From Acidobacteriota bacterium (GTDB lineage Bacteria; Acidobacteriota; Holophagae; Acanthopleuribacterales; Acanthopleuribacteraceae): a stretch of 64,000 nucleotides of DNA. Positions within the stretch are counted from its first letter, which is position 1, and every line of letters starts with the position of its first letter. The notes under the pieces are model-generated. The model saw only the letters and a list, made by a program, of their open reading frames with translations, had not been told where the DNA came from and searched no databases. A program made the position numbers and the translations under genes. Location of the stretch: NCBI GenBank assembly GCA_020637335.1, contig JACJWC010000002.1, forward strand, positions 62,001 through 126,000, read 5' to 3'. Positions 54,918 to 62,081 of the stretch are shown here, in pieces.

Positions 54918-56378
54918 TTAGAAATGCCAGTTGTATTGGACGGTCCAATTCAATTGTTTGTGGCTGGAGGTTACGGCTGGTGTAGTCGTGCCGTCTCCGG
55001 GATTGGTGGCGTCGGTTTTCAGCGCATAAACCATGGCCACGTTGATTGTGCCGGGCCCGACTTCATAACCAAAACCGCCGGTCAGGTGGTCTTCAACGAT
55101 CGCCGGGAACAAGGCATTTAAGTAGCGGTCCGGCACCGGGTTCTGGGTCAGGTTCACTCCACCGCGAAGTTGGAAACTGGGGTGCCATTGATAGGCAATT
55201 CCCGCAGCGTAAACCCATTGATCTTGCCAATCCTGGAACAGGGTGGCGTCCAGGTTCAGGCCACCAAACATGCCATTGCTCGGGCTGTTATCCACTTGGA
55301 ACCCCATTTGGAAGGCGTCCATGACTTGGGACCATTGGTAATACTTGAGGTCGAAGGCAACCATGGTTTTGGGATTGGCTTGCCAGGCGGCACCCAGGCC
55401 ATAGGTCCAGGGCCATTGAAAATCGCGAATGGCGATTTGGCCGCTTAAAGGGAAGGCCATGTCCATGTAGTTCCCGTTCGGCGCCTGACCCATGGCGAGC
55501 CCGGTGTCCATGTTGACACCCATGGTCATGGTGGCCCGGCGAGAATCCAGATCGCTCAGATAGGTCTTGGAATGGACGGTTCCGCCCAAGGTAACGCGAT
55601 CATTGACCAAGTAGAGGAATCCCAATTTGCCAGCAAAGCCGTAACCTTGGGTTTCGCCCGTGAAATCGTTGTCGTTGCTGAAATCGAAATAGGCGTAGTT
55701 AAGGTGATCAACACCCTGCCCGCCGAACGGTTCGTACAGAGCACCGAAGGCCTGCATCATCGAGCCGGACACCCGACCCATCTGTTGCGCATTTGGCATG
55801 GTCATGTCCATGAATTGGCCTTCACTCAAACCCATCTGTAAATCCAGGCCAGCCCAGACGAAATCCACACTGCCGGCGAGCGCGAAACGCGGATTGACCT
55901 GGTAGGCCAAGGGCACGATCAAGCGACCGACGCTGACTTCCGAGCGTTGGGTCAAACCGTAATCCATACCCAGCCAGGAATCGGCGGGATAGGCACAACC
56001 CATGCCGCCCTGGGCAAATAGCCCGACTCCGTAACTGAAATTGCCCACCCGTTTGGCCCAACCGATGGCCGGCATGTAAAACGCATCGGAGGTGGATTCG
56101 CATCCCCAACTCCCGCCTTCACCGGCCATTGAGGTGTGAACCGTAGGGCCTAATTTTTGAAAAGAGAACTCGAATTGGGATTTGCCATCGCGGATCAGGA
56201 TCAAGGTGGCGGGATTGTTCATGACCGCCGCCAATCCGTTGTAGTAGCCCATGGATGCGCCACCTAAACTGGTGGAAATCGGGCCATATCCTTCTAAATT
56301 CATACCATCTGTCGCCCAAAGCATAGGCGCACAGACCAGGACCAATAACAGGCTAAACCCGGCCGAAAAGCGCAACAT
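54918..56378 (-). CDS. FadL/OmpP1/TodX-type outer-membrane transporter
   Basis: 486 residues from ATG 56378 behind AGGAGG, with signal peptide MLRFSAGFSLLLVLVCAPMLWA. The N-terminal hatch signature GYGPISTSLGGASMGYYNGLAAVMNNPATL (FadL-type G-P-x-x-x-x-x-G-G-A ... NPA) is clear, followed by an alternating strand pattern through to the C-terminal aromatic residue (NWTVQYNWHF). FadL proteins import hydrophobic molecules across the outer membrane. Fourth gene of the sulfur operon, suggesting uptake of sulfur or a sulfur-containing compound. Confidence 0.9.
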   Translation of the reverse strand: MLRFSAGFSLLLVLVCAPMLWATDGMNLEGYGPISTSLGGASMGYYNGLAAVMNNPATLILIRDGKSQFEFSFQKLGPTVHTSMAGEGGSWGCESTSDAFYMPAIGWAKRVGNFSYGVGLFAQGGMGCAYPADSWLGMDYGLTQRSEVSVGRLIVPLAYQVNPRFALAGSVDFVWAGLDLQMGLSEGQFMDMTMPNAQQMGRVSGSMMQAFGALYEPFGGQGVDHLNYAYFDFSNDNDFTGETQGYGFAGKLGFLYLVNDRVTLGGTVHSKTYLSDLDSRRATMTMGVNMDTGLAMGQAPNGNYMDMAFPLSGQIAIRDFQWPWTYGLGAAWQANPKTMVAFDLKYYQWSQVMDAFQMGFQVDNSPSNGMFGGLNLDATLFQDWQDQWVYAAGIAYQWHPSFQLRGGVNLTQNPVPDRYLNALFPAIVEDHLTGGFGYEVGPGTINVAMVYALKTDATNPGDGTTTPAVTSSHKQLNWTVQYNWHF

Positions 56379-56439
56379 CTCAACCTCCTTGGTCGGCGCC
56401 CGCGATTGGGGCGCCGCGGTGTTCTGTTTGCGTAATGTG

Positions 56440-56946
56440 TTAGATAAAAATAATTTGGGCGTCAGCAGCCAAGTCCATGAAGTCCATGGCAGTAATCACG
56501 TCCTTAATTTGCGGGACGAGGTCGTCTTTTTGCAGTTTGAACATGTCCATGGCCATCTGGCAGGCGTACATCTCGGCACCCGAATCCTCCAGAATCTCCA
56601 ACATTTCGCGAATGCTCGGGATGTCGAGTTTCTCCATTTCGCGCTTCATCATGCTGGTCGCGAAGCCTTCCATGCCGGGCAGCCCGGCGATCATGGCCGG
56701 TACCGGGACGGATGGGTTGCCGACAAAGGTCAGGTGCAAATGGTCGATTTTTTTCTTGTTCACGATATCCAAGCCCCAAAAGGTGAAGAACAGGGTGGCA
56801 TCCACCCCGCTCATTCGGGCTGCATTGGCCAGGATCAAACCCGGATACGCCATATCCAAGCTGCCTTTAGAGCAAATGATGGCCAACTTGGTTAATGTGT
56901 GCTTTTTTTCGGTCGTTTCCATTACGGGTTGTTCTAAAACAGTCAT
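56440..56946 (-). CDS. DsrE/DsrF-like sulfur-carrier protein (DsrE2 type)
   Basis: 168 residues behind AGGAGG. The Rossmann-like opening TKLAIICSKGSLDMAYPGLILANAARMSG and a conserved Cys in AEMYACQMAMDMFKL (the active Cys of the DsrE2/DrsE family) are visible, with TLFFTFWGLDIV typical of DsrE2. It is likely a sulfurtransferase relay protein that accepts sulfane sulfur. Located between tusE-like and porin genes. Confidence 0.88.
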   Translation of the reverse strand: MTVLEQPVMETTEKKHTLTKLAIICSKGSLDMAYPGLILANAARMSGVDATLFFTFWGLDIVNKKKIDHLHLTFVGNPSVPVPAMIAGLPGMEGFATSMMKREMEKLDIPSIREMLEILEDSGAEMYACQMAMDMFKLQKDDLVPQIKDVITAMDFMDLAADAQIIFI

Positions 56947-56956
56947 GACATCCTCC

Positions 56957-57268
56957 TTAAATGCAGCTTTTGGGTTTGGGGATTCCAGCGATTTTGGCGA
57001 CCAATTTACCGGGTCCTTTGGGGAAGAGTTGGTAAATTTCCTTCATCGTCACCCCGGATTGTTGGGCCATGCGGCGCAAGCCGGGCGATTGGCCCTGATT
57101 GGCGTAATCCTCGCGCGCAAAATTAATCAAGCGCCAGTGGGTTGGGCTGAGGTCAATGCCCAATTGCGCGGCCAGCTCCTGGCCCAGTTCCATCGTCCAG
57201 TCCTGCGGGTTGAGCAGGAATCCTTCGTTATCCATTCCAACTTTGTTCAATTCCATTGCGTAGGTCAT
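56957..57268 (-). CDS. TusE/DsrC-like sulfur relay protein
   Basis: 103 residues behind AGGAGG. DsrC fold features: GFLLNPQDWTMELGQELA, PTHWRLINFAREDY and the C-terminal arm PKPKSCI with the penultimate Cys. DsrC proper also has a second Cys 11 residues upstream; here that place is Ala (in KLVAKIAG), so it is TusE-like and cannot form the DsrC trisulfide. It would carry persulfide between sulfurtransferases. Confidence 0.9.
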   Translation of the reverse strand: MTYAMELNKVGMDNEGFLLNPQDWTMELGQELAAQLGIDLSPTHWRLINFAREDYANQGQSPGLRRMAQQSGVTMKEIYQLFPKGPGKLVAKIAGIPKPKSCI

Positions 57269-57280
57269 GTCAGCCTCCTT

Positions 57281-58513
57281 CTAAGATGCGATTATTTGTT
57301 TGCCACTGATTTGCATGTGGGGTGAAAGCGGAATATGCCGGCCCGGTAAAAGCGCGTGCCAGTAAATGGGTCTGAACGCCAACTTGCCCCAGTGATTGAT
57401 TCGGCTCTCGTGCATCAGGCGAAACGGCCCGAGCTTGGCTAGCGGGAAATGGCCCGGTAACGGTTCAATTTCATAATTGAAATCGATCAACATGGCCTTG
57501 CCAGCGCCCGTTTCCACAAAACAGTTGGCGTGTCCGTCAAAGGCTGCCGGCAGGGCCTGACCGTTGATGTGAGCCAGCACATTCTCTGTCAGGATTTCGG
57601 CCTGAAAATGGGCAACCGAGCCAGCTTTGGATGCGGGCAGATCGGTGGCATCGCCCAGGACAAAAACGTCTTCCAAGTCGCTGGCTTTGAGGCTGTGACG
57701 GTCGGTTGGTACAAAGTCCAACTCATTGCCCAGTCCCGAATCGGCGATAAAAGCGGCACCCGAATGGGTCGGCACCGAAACCAGCAAATCAAATCCAACC
57801 TGGCGCTCGTCATAGCTGACCATCCGTTGGTTGGCCGTATCCACTTCGCAGGTCATATACTCCGTTTCCAGGTGGATGCCTTTTTCTTCCAACAGGTAAC
57901 CCAGCTTCTTGGCTGCATACGGTTTGGTAAAGGCCGCATCCAAAGGCGTGGCATAAACCAATTCCACCTGTTCGCGAATGCCGCGTCTCTTGAAGTAATC
58001 GTCAGCTAAAAACAGGAATTCAAGCGGGGCGACCGGGCACTTGATGGGCATTTCCACCACGTTTAAGACCAATCGACCGTGATTAAAGCCTTTGAGTGCT
58101 TGCTGCAGGGCTTTTGCCCCGGTCAGGGTGTAGAAATCGTGAATACCTGCGGCTGGTCCGGCTTCCAAGCCCGGTGTCATATCGGGTCGAATGCGGGTGC
58201 CAGTCGCAATAATGGCCACATCGTAGGGATGCGTGCTGCCGTCCTCAAATTCCACCTGCTTGGTCTTGGGATCCATCTGGCGAATCGCCGTCCGTTTCCA
58301 AATGACATTTTTGCGGAAGGTCTGTTTGCGTTCACGGACCATTTTTTCTTCGCGTATGGCGCCAAACGGCAAAAACAACAGGCCCGGTTGGTAAATGTGG
58401 TCGCGTTCCGGATCCACAACAACAACCTGCCACTGGCGATCCAGCTGATCGACCAGTTTATTGGCCATCATGGTCCCTGCGGTTCCGCCACCCAGAATCA
58501 GTAAGGTTTTCAT
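57281..58513 (-). CDS. Sulfide:quinone oxidoreductase-like flavoprotein
   Basis: 410 residues from ATG 58513 behind GGAGGTGAACC. FAD dinucleotide site LILGGGTAGTMMANKL, the SQR signature DHIYQPGLLFLPFG, NADH-family IIATGTRIRPDMTPGLE, the Cys in MPIKCPVAPLEFLFL (matches the redox Cys of SQR), DVFVLGDATDLPASKAGSVAHFQAE as the FAD-binding C-terminal motif, and a Cys in HANCFVETG. It should oxidise sulfide to sulfane sulfur with quinone as acceptor. First gene of the operon; promoter is of sigma-54 type. Confidence 0.85.
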   Translation of the reverse strand: MKTLLILGGGTAGTMMANKLVDQLDRQWQVVVVDPERDHIYQPGLLFLPFGAIREEKMVRERKQTFRKNVIWKRTAIRQMDPKTKQVEFEDGSTHPYDVAIIATGTRIRPDMTPGLEAGPAAGIHDFYTLTGAKALQQALKGFNHGRLVLNVVEMPIKCPVAPLEFLFLADDYFKRRGIREQVELVYATPLDAAFTKPYAAKKLGYLLEEKGIHLETEYMTCEVDTANQRMVSYDERQVGFDLLVSVPTHSGAAFIADSGLGNELDFVPTDRHSLKASDLEDVFVLGDATDLPASKAGSVAHFQAEILTENVLAHINGQALPAAFDGHANCFVETGAGKAMLIDFNYEIEPLPGHFPLAKLGPFRLMHESRINHWGKLAFRPIYWHALLPGRHIPLSPHMQISGKQIIAS

Positions 58514-58538
58514 GGTTCACCTCCGTCACCAGAGGAAG

Positions 58539-58554
58539 GGCAAACCCAATGCCA
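58539..58554 (-). promoter_or_regulatory. Sigma-54 (-24/-12) promoter of the sulfur operon
   Basis: Minus strand TGGCATTGGGTTTGCC, with GG (-24) and GC (-12) 12 bp apart as required. It lies about 26 bp before the SQR start codon. Confidence 0.75.
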
Positions 58555-58609
58555 GATCTGTTTTTAATCAAAACAGCTGATAAATAATAAGTTATAGAAA
58601 ATCCCGAAA

Positions 58610-58626
58610 TGAAACAAAATGTTCCA
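58610..58626. promoter_or_regulatory. Activator site, copy 3 (TGAAACA-N3-TGTTCCA)
   Basis: Near-perfect copy of the dyad; one mismatch in the right arm. Confidence 0.65.
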
Positions 58627-58637
58627 ACGGTTTGACG

Positions 58638-58654
58638 TGAAACACTTTGTTTCA
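58638..58654. promoter_or_regulatory. Activator site, copy 2 (perfect TGAAACA-CTT-TGTTTCA)
   Basis: Perfect 7-bp dyad with 3-bp spacer, between the activator gene and the sigma-54 promoter; probable upstream activating sequence. Confidence 0.75.
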
Positions 58655-58672
58655 GGCTAGTGTGGCCCGGGT

Positions 58673-58689
58673 TGAAACAAAGTGTTTAG
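58673..58689. promoter_or_regulatory. Activator site, copy 1 (TGAAACA-AAG-TGTTTAG)
   Basis: Two mismatches in the right arm; overlaps the stop codon of the activator gene. Confidence 0.65.
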
Positions 58690-60056
58690 CTTAAGCCGGC
58701 TTCACGCATGCGTCGCCACAAGGTGGTTCGGCTGATGCCCAATGCTTGGGCTGCTCTGCTCTTGTTCCAACGACACTGTTCCAGCGTCTCGATGAGCGGG
58801 TCCGGGTTTGGATTTGCCGGCGGGTTTGCTGCAGGTTCGAGCCAAGGCTCAGGCTGCCGGTCAATGGGGTGGTCTTTAAGCAACGCGGTCACTGCAGCAT
58901 GGTGGCGTAAATCCTGAGGCAAATCCTCGACCTGAATGAAATGGCCTTGGCAGAGGGTGGAGGCAAATTCCAGCGCGTTCTCCATTTCGCGCACGTTGCC
59001 GGGCCAAGGGTAGGCGAGCAATGCCTTCATGGTCGTTGAGGGGATAAAGAGCTGTTTACCGGTTTTTTCGGCCAGACGATTGAGCAGGGTTCGGGCAAGG
59101 GCTTCAATGTCTTCGGGTCGGTCCCGTAAAGGCGGGATGTGGATGGGGATGACCCGCAGGCGGTAATACAAATCGTCGCGAAAGCTGCCGGCCTGGACCA
59201 TGGCCTCCAAATCGCGGTTGGTGGCGGCGATAATGCGTGCCTCCAATTTGCGGGTTTGGGTATCGCCCAAACGCTCGAATTGGCGTTCCTGTAACACCCG
59301 TAAAAGCTTGACCTGCAACGGCAGTGGGATGTCGCCGACCTCATCGAGAAAGAGGGTGCCTTTTTGGGCCAATTCAAAGCGGCCGCGTTCATCGCGGTGG
59401 GCGCCGGTATATGCGCCCCGGCGGTGCCCAAACAGCTCGTTTTCCAGCAGTTGATCGGGGAAGGCGGCACAGTTCACGCCAACAAAAGGACCTTGCCGAT
59501 TGCGGGACCGTTGGTGGATGGCGCGGGCGATGATTTCCTTGCCCGTCCCACTTTCGCCCGTGATGAGCACGGTGGCATCGCTTTGTTGCAGTAAATCGAT
59601 CAAATGGTCAATGCGTTGAATGGCAGGCGAAACAGCGACAAAGTCACCGATGGAGCGGGTGGAAAGATCCTCCGCTGCGGGTTTGATCGCACAAAAATAC
59701 AGGGCACCCGGCGTTTCGGATTGAATCTCCTCGGGCGTAGGGGCCGAGGTCACGGAAACTAAGCGCGTGCCGCGGATCGGACAGTTGAGGTAAGCGCGAC
59801 GTCCTTCGTCAATTTCACCCACGGCGAGTTTGTTTTTTATTTCCTGGACGGTGGCCGAGCCTTCTCCAAAGATCATGTCATCCAGTGCGCGACCGGGTAC
59901 CCGTTGTGAAGCGCCTTCGCAAATCAGGCCATCAAAACTTTGGCCGGCCCGCAAAATGTTGAAATTGCCATCGAGTAAAAGCAAAGCACGACCCATGGAA
60001 GCAAAAAACAGGTCGGCACGCGAAAAGGCGTTTGGAGGATTCGAATCAACACCCAT
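58686..60056 (-). CDS. Sigma-54-dependent activator of the sulfur operon (FisR-like)
   Basis: 456 residues from ATG 60056; an upstream GTG/TTG extension is unlikely because it is Arg/Pro-rich. N-terminal PAS-like sensor with three Cys (46, 92, 122: FDGLICEG, YLNCPIRG, LYFCAIK), a layout like the thiol sensors of sulfane-sulfur-responsive FisR. AAA+ domain with GESGTGKE, the sigma-54-contact loop GAYTGA (Tyr for the usual Phe), Walker B LFLDEVGDIPL and the R-finger region; C-terminal Fis helix-turn-helix NKSRAAQALGISRTTLWRRMRE. Direction and sites downstream imply control of the SQR operon. Confidence 0.88.
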   Translation of the reverse strand: MGVDSNPPNAFSRADLFFASMGRALLLLDGNFNILRAGQSFDGLICEGASQRVPGRALDDMIFGEGSATVQEIKNKLAVGEIDEGRRAYLNCPIRGTRLVSVTSAPTPEEIQSETPGALYFCAIKPAAEDLSTRSIGDFVAVSPAIQRIDHLIDLLQQSDATVLITGESGTGKEIIARAIHQRSRNRQGPFVGVNCAAFPDQLLENELFGHRRGAYTGAHRDERGRFELAQKGTLFLDEVGDIPLPLQVKLLRVLQERQFERLGDTQTRKLEARIIAATNRDLEAMVQAGSFRDDLYYRLRVIPIHIPPLRDRPEDIEALARTLLNRLAEKTGKQLFIPSTTMKALLAYPWPGNVREMENALEFASTLCQGHFIQVEDLPQDLRHHAAVTALLKDHPIDRQPEPWLEPAANPPANPNPDPLIETLEQCRWNKSRAAQALGISRTTLWRRMREAGLS

Positions 60057-60189
60057 GGATTCAATGTAACACAAACAGGCTGGCCGTAATGCCGCCCTTA
60101 CATGGCTGGGTGCGTGTGGGGCGCGAGTCCCAGGCCTGCGGTCGGTTCGCAACGCTCACCGACCTTGACCTGGGCTTTGACAATGGCGG

Positions 60190-60288
60190 CCTTACAGGCC
60201 TGCTCCGATTTTTGAACCTCAAAAAATTCGCTTTATCCAAATCAAGGACCCGGAAGGGAACACCCTGCAAATATTCACACCGTTCTAA
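60190..60288 (+). pseudogene. 3' remnant of a VOC (glyoxalase) family gene
   Basis: An open frame following TGA reads PIFEPQKIRFIQIKDPEGNT and LQIFTPF then TAA at 60286-60288. The I-K-D-P-E-G-N-x-L-Q-I-F ending is the C-terminal motif of VOC domains with metal/ligand Glu. The upstream portion is missing or replaced by the sigma-54 regulator 5' region, so this is a decayed fragment. Confidence 0.5.
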
Positions 60289-60451
60289 AATCAAAGCTTT
60301 TTTGGGTTGCTCCATTAAGATCCTGTGATCTGCATTGTCTTGCAGCTGTGGGTTGTGTCACCTTTGCCTAACCTATTGATTCTTTGTGGGATTGGTACTG
60401 GTCTATGGCCTCCTTGGATACTAGGTTGGAATCACCGACCAGGAGGTAACC

Positions 60452-61105
60452 GTGAAAGTTTTCCTGTTTCTTGGCTTGTGTTTGTCTGCAGCTTGTGGAC
60501 CGGATTGGCAGACTTTGGTATTGGAAACGCCGCAAAATTCGGCCTCACCAACGGATCCCAATTTTGTCCAGGCCAGCTATTCCGCTCAAGAGGAATCAGC
60601 CCAAGCCACCACGGACATCTACAGTCAAGTCACCATCAACGACATCACCTTAACCACGTCCCAACTTCAACAACTGGAACAGATCGCCGGCTACCGTATT
60701 CCGCCCGGAAACTATTGGTATGACCGATATGCTGGTGCCTGGGGTTATCAGGGCGGTCCTTACATGGGACGCGCCATGCCGGGCCTCAATTTGGGCACCC
60801 TCAGCCCCTATGCATCTGGCGGGATGACCCAGGTGTTTATCAATGGACGCGCTCTACATCCACGCGATATTGCTGCCCTTCAAGAATGTACCCCCGTTTA
60901 CGCCGGCCGTTATTGGGTCGATGCTTATGGCAATGGCGGATATGAAGGTGGGCCGGCCATTTTTAACCTCAATCAGCTTTGTGGCGGTGGCGGTAATGGC
61001 CGAAACAATGGAGGGCGCAGCGGCTTGATCAGCGGATCGGTGATAGCGGGTGATGGTTTTATCGGCTTCATCGACTCCGAAGGCCGTTCCTTCACGAGCC
61101 AATAA
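60452..61105 (+). CDS. Putative lipoprotein with two YW-D-GG repeats
   Basis: 217 residues from GTG 60452 behind AGGAGGT. Lipobox LSAACG. Two related segments, GNYWYDRYAGAWGYQGGP and GRYWVDAYGNGGYEGGP, are ~70 residues apart; the C-terminal ~40 residues are Gly-rich. A similar Y-W-Y-D-x-x-x-G-A-W-G-x-x-G-G-P pattern is known in proteins of unknown function. It is not linked to its neighbours by overlap. Confidence 0.7.
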   Translation: MKVFLFLGLCLSAACGPDWQTLVLETPQNSASPTDPNFVQASYSAQEESAQATTDIYSQVTINDITLTTSQLQQLEQIAGYRIPPGNYWYDRYAGAWGYQGGPYMGRAMPGLNLGTLSPYASGGMTQVFINGRALHPRDIAALQECTPVYAGRYWVDAYGNGGYEGGPAIFNLNQLCGGGGNGRNNGGRSGLISGSVIAGDGFIGFIDSEGRSFTSQ

Positions 61106-61109
61106 ACGT

Positions 61110-61994
61110 CTACCGCTCCAATCTTTCGCTGGTTCTGCGCTTGGCCAAGAGGCGATCGACCCATTTGGCCGGTTCGGTTTTACGGACCCGGATCGCGTAG
61201 TAATGCTCAAAGATGTCGGGGAGGGCCAGGTAAATCTGCAGGTCTCCCCGACTCAATTCATCCTTTACCACCACTTCGGGCAGGACGGCCAGGGCTCCGG
61301 AGTCGCGCGCCATGAGTCGCAACATGGCCATGTCCTCGACTTCACCCATGATTTGCGGGGTGAACCCGTTTTGGGCACAGAATCCGTCAAAAGCAGAGCG
61401 GATCGGACTCTCAATCACCGGCAAAACCCACTTTTTACTCTGATAAGCCTTGGTGATGCGGTTGGGTAATTTCCAGCCCCTTTGGCCAACCACCACGACC
61501 GGTTGACGATCGAGCAGTTGGCATATCAAACCGGTGTAATCCGCGACGGCGACATTGGTCAGCACCAGGTCCAGGCGATGGTGGGTTAAACCTTCCAGCA
61601 ACGCATCCTGGTCGCGGCTCTGTAAGGTAAAGGTCACCTCTTGATTCCCAAGTAAAGGACCTAAAAAACCCTCAACAAAGTTGCGTGACATGGAAGCGCG
61701 AAAACCCAGCCGCAAATGCTCGTGTTCTTGGCTTGAGCCCTGGACCCAGGCGTTTAACTCCTCGCCTTTTTGGAAAATGGCATCGGCATAAACCAATACT
61801 TGACGGCCTTTTTCAGTCATTTTGAGGCTGCGCCCCTCGCGCGCAAACAGCGCCAAGCCCAGGCGGTCTTCCAACTGCTTGATCTGGGTCGAGAGCGCCG
61901 ATTGGGCCAGGTTGAGTTCCTGGGCCGTGCGGGTCAGATTGCCGTTCTGAGCAACCCGCCAAAAATAATAAAGGTGATGGTAATTCAACTGCAT
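61110..61994 (-). CDS. LysR-family regulator next to dabBA
   Basis: 294 residues. N-terminal helix-turn-helix (NLTRTAQELNLAQSALSTQIKQLEDRLGLALFAREGRSL) and a LysR substrate domain (LRLGFRASMSRNFVEGFLGP ... ) typical of CbbR/NhaR-like regulators. Divergent from dabB with an 87-bp gap, so it probably controls the carbon uptake genes. Confidence 0.9.
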   Translation of the reverse strand: MQLNYHHLYYFWRVAQNGNLTRTAQELNLAQSALSTQIKQLEDRLGLALFAREGRSLKMTEKGRQVLVYADAIFQKGEELNAWVQGSSQEHEHLRLGFRASMSRNFVEGFLGPLLGNQEVTFTLQSRDQDALLEGLTHHRLDLVLTNVAVADYTGLICQLLDRQPVVVVGQRGWKLPNRITKAYQSKKWVLPVIESPIRSAFDGFCAQNGFTPQIMGEVEDMAMLRLMARDSGALAVLPEVVVKDELSRGDLQIYLALPDIFEHYYAIRVRKTEPAKWVDRLLAKRRTSERLER

Positions 61995-62015
61995 AACGTT
62001 CTGAATTATAGATGT

Positions 62016-62031
62016 ATTTATTCTAATAAAT
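62016..62031. promoter_or_regulatory. Inverted repeat in LysR-dabB intergenic region
   Basis: ATTTATT-CT-AATAAAT, perfect 7-bp arms, in the divergent spacer. Possible LysR box or -10 region. Confidence 0.35.
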
Positions 62032-62081
62032 CTAATTTTTTTAATCCATCGAAGGGGTTATCTTTTGCGCCGGGAGGTTTT

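Noticed and set aside
58638..58689. The inverted pair of activator motifs as a terminator for the activator gene
   Set aside because: The 15-bp arms could form a hairpin, but there is no T-run after it and a third related copy makes a protein-binding role more likely.
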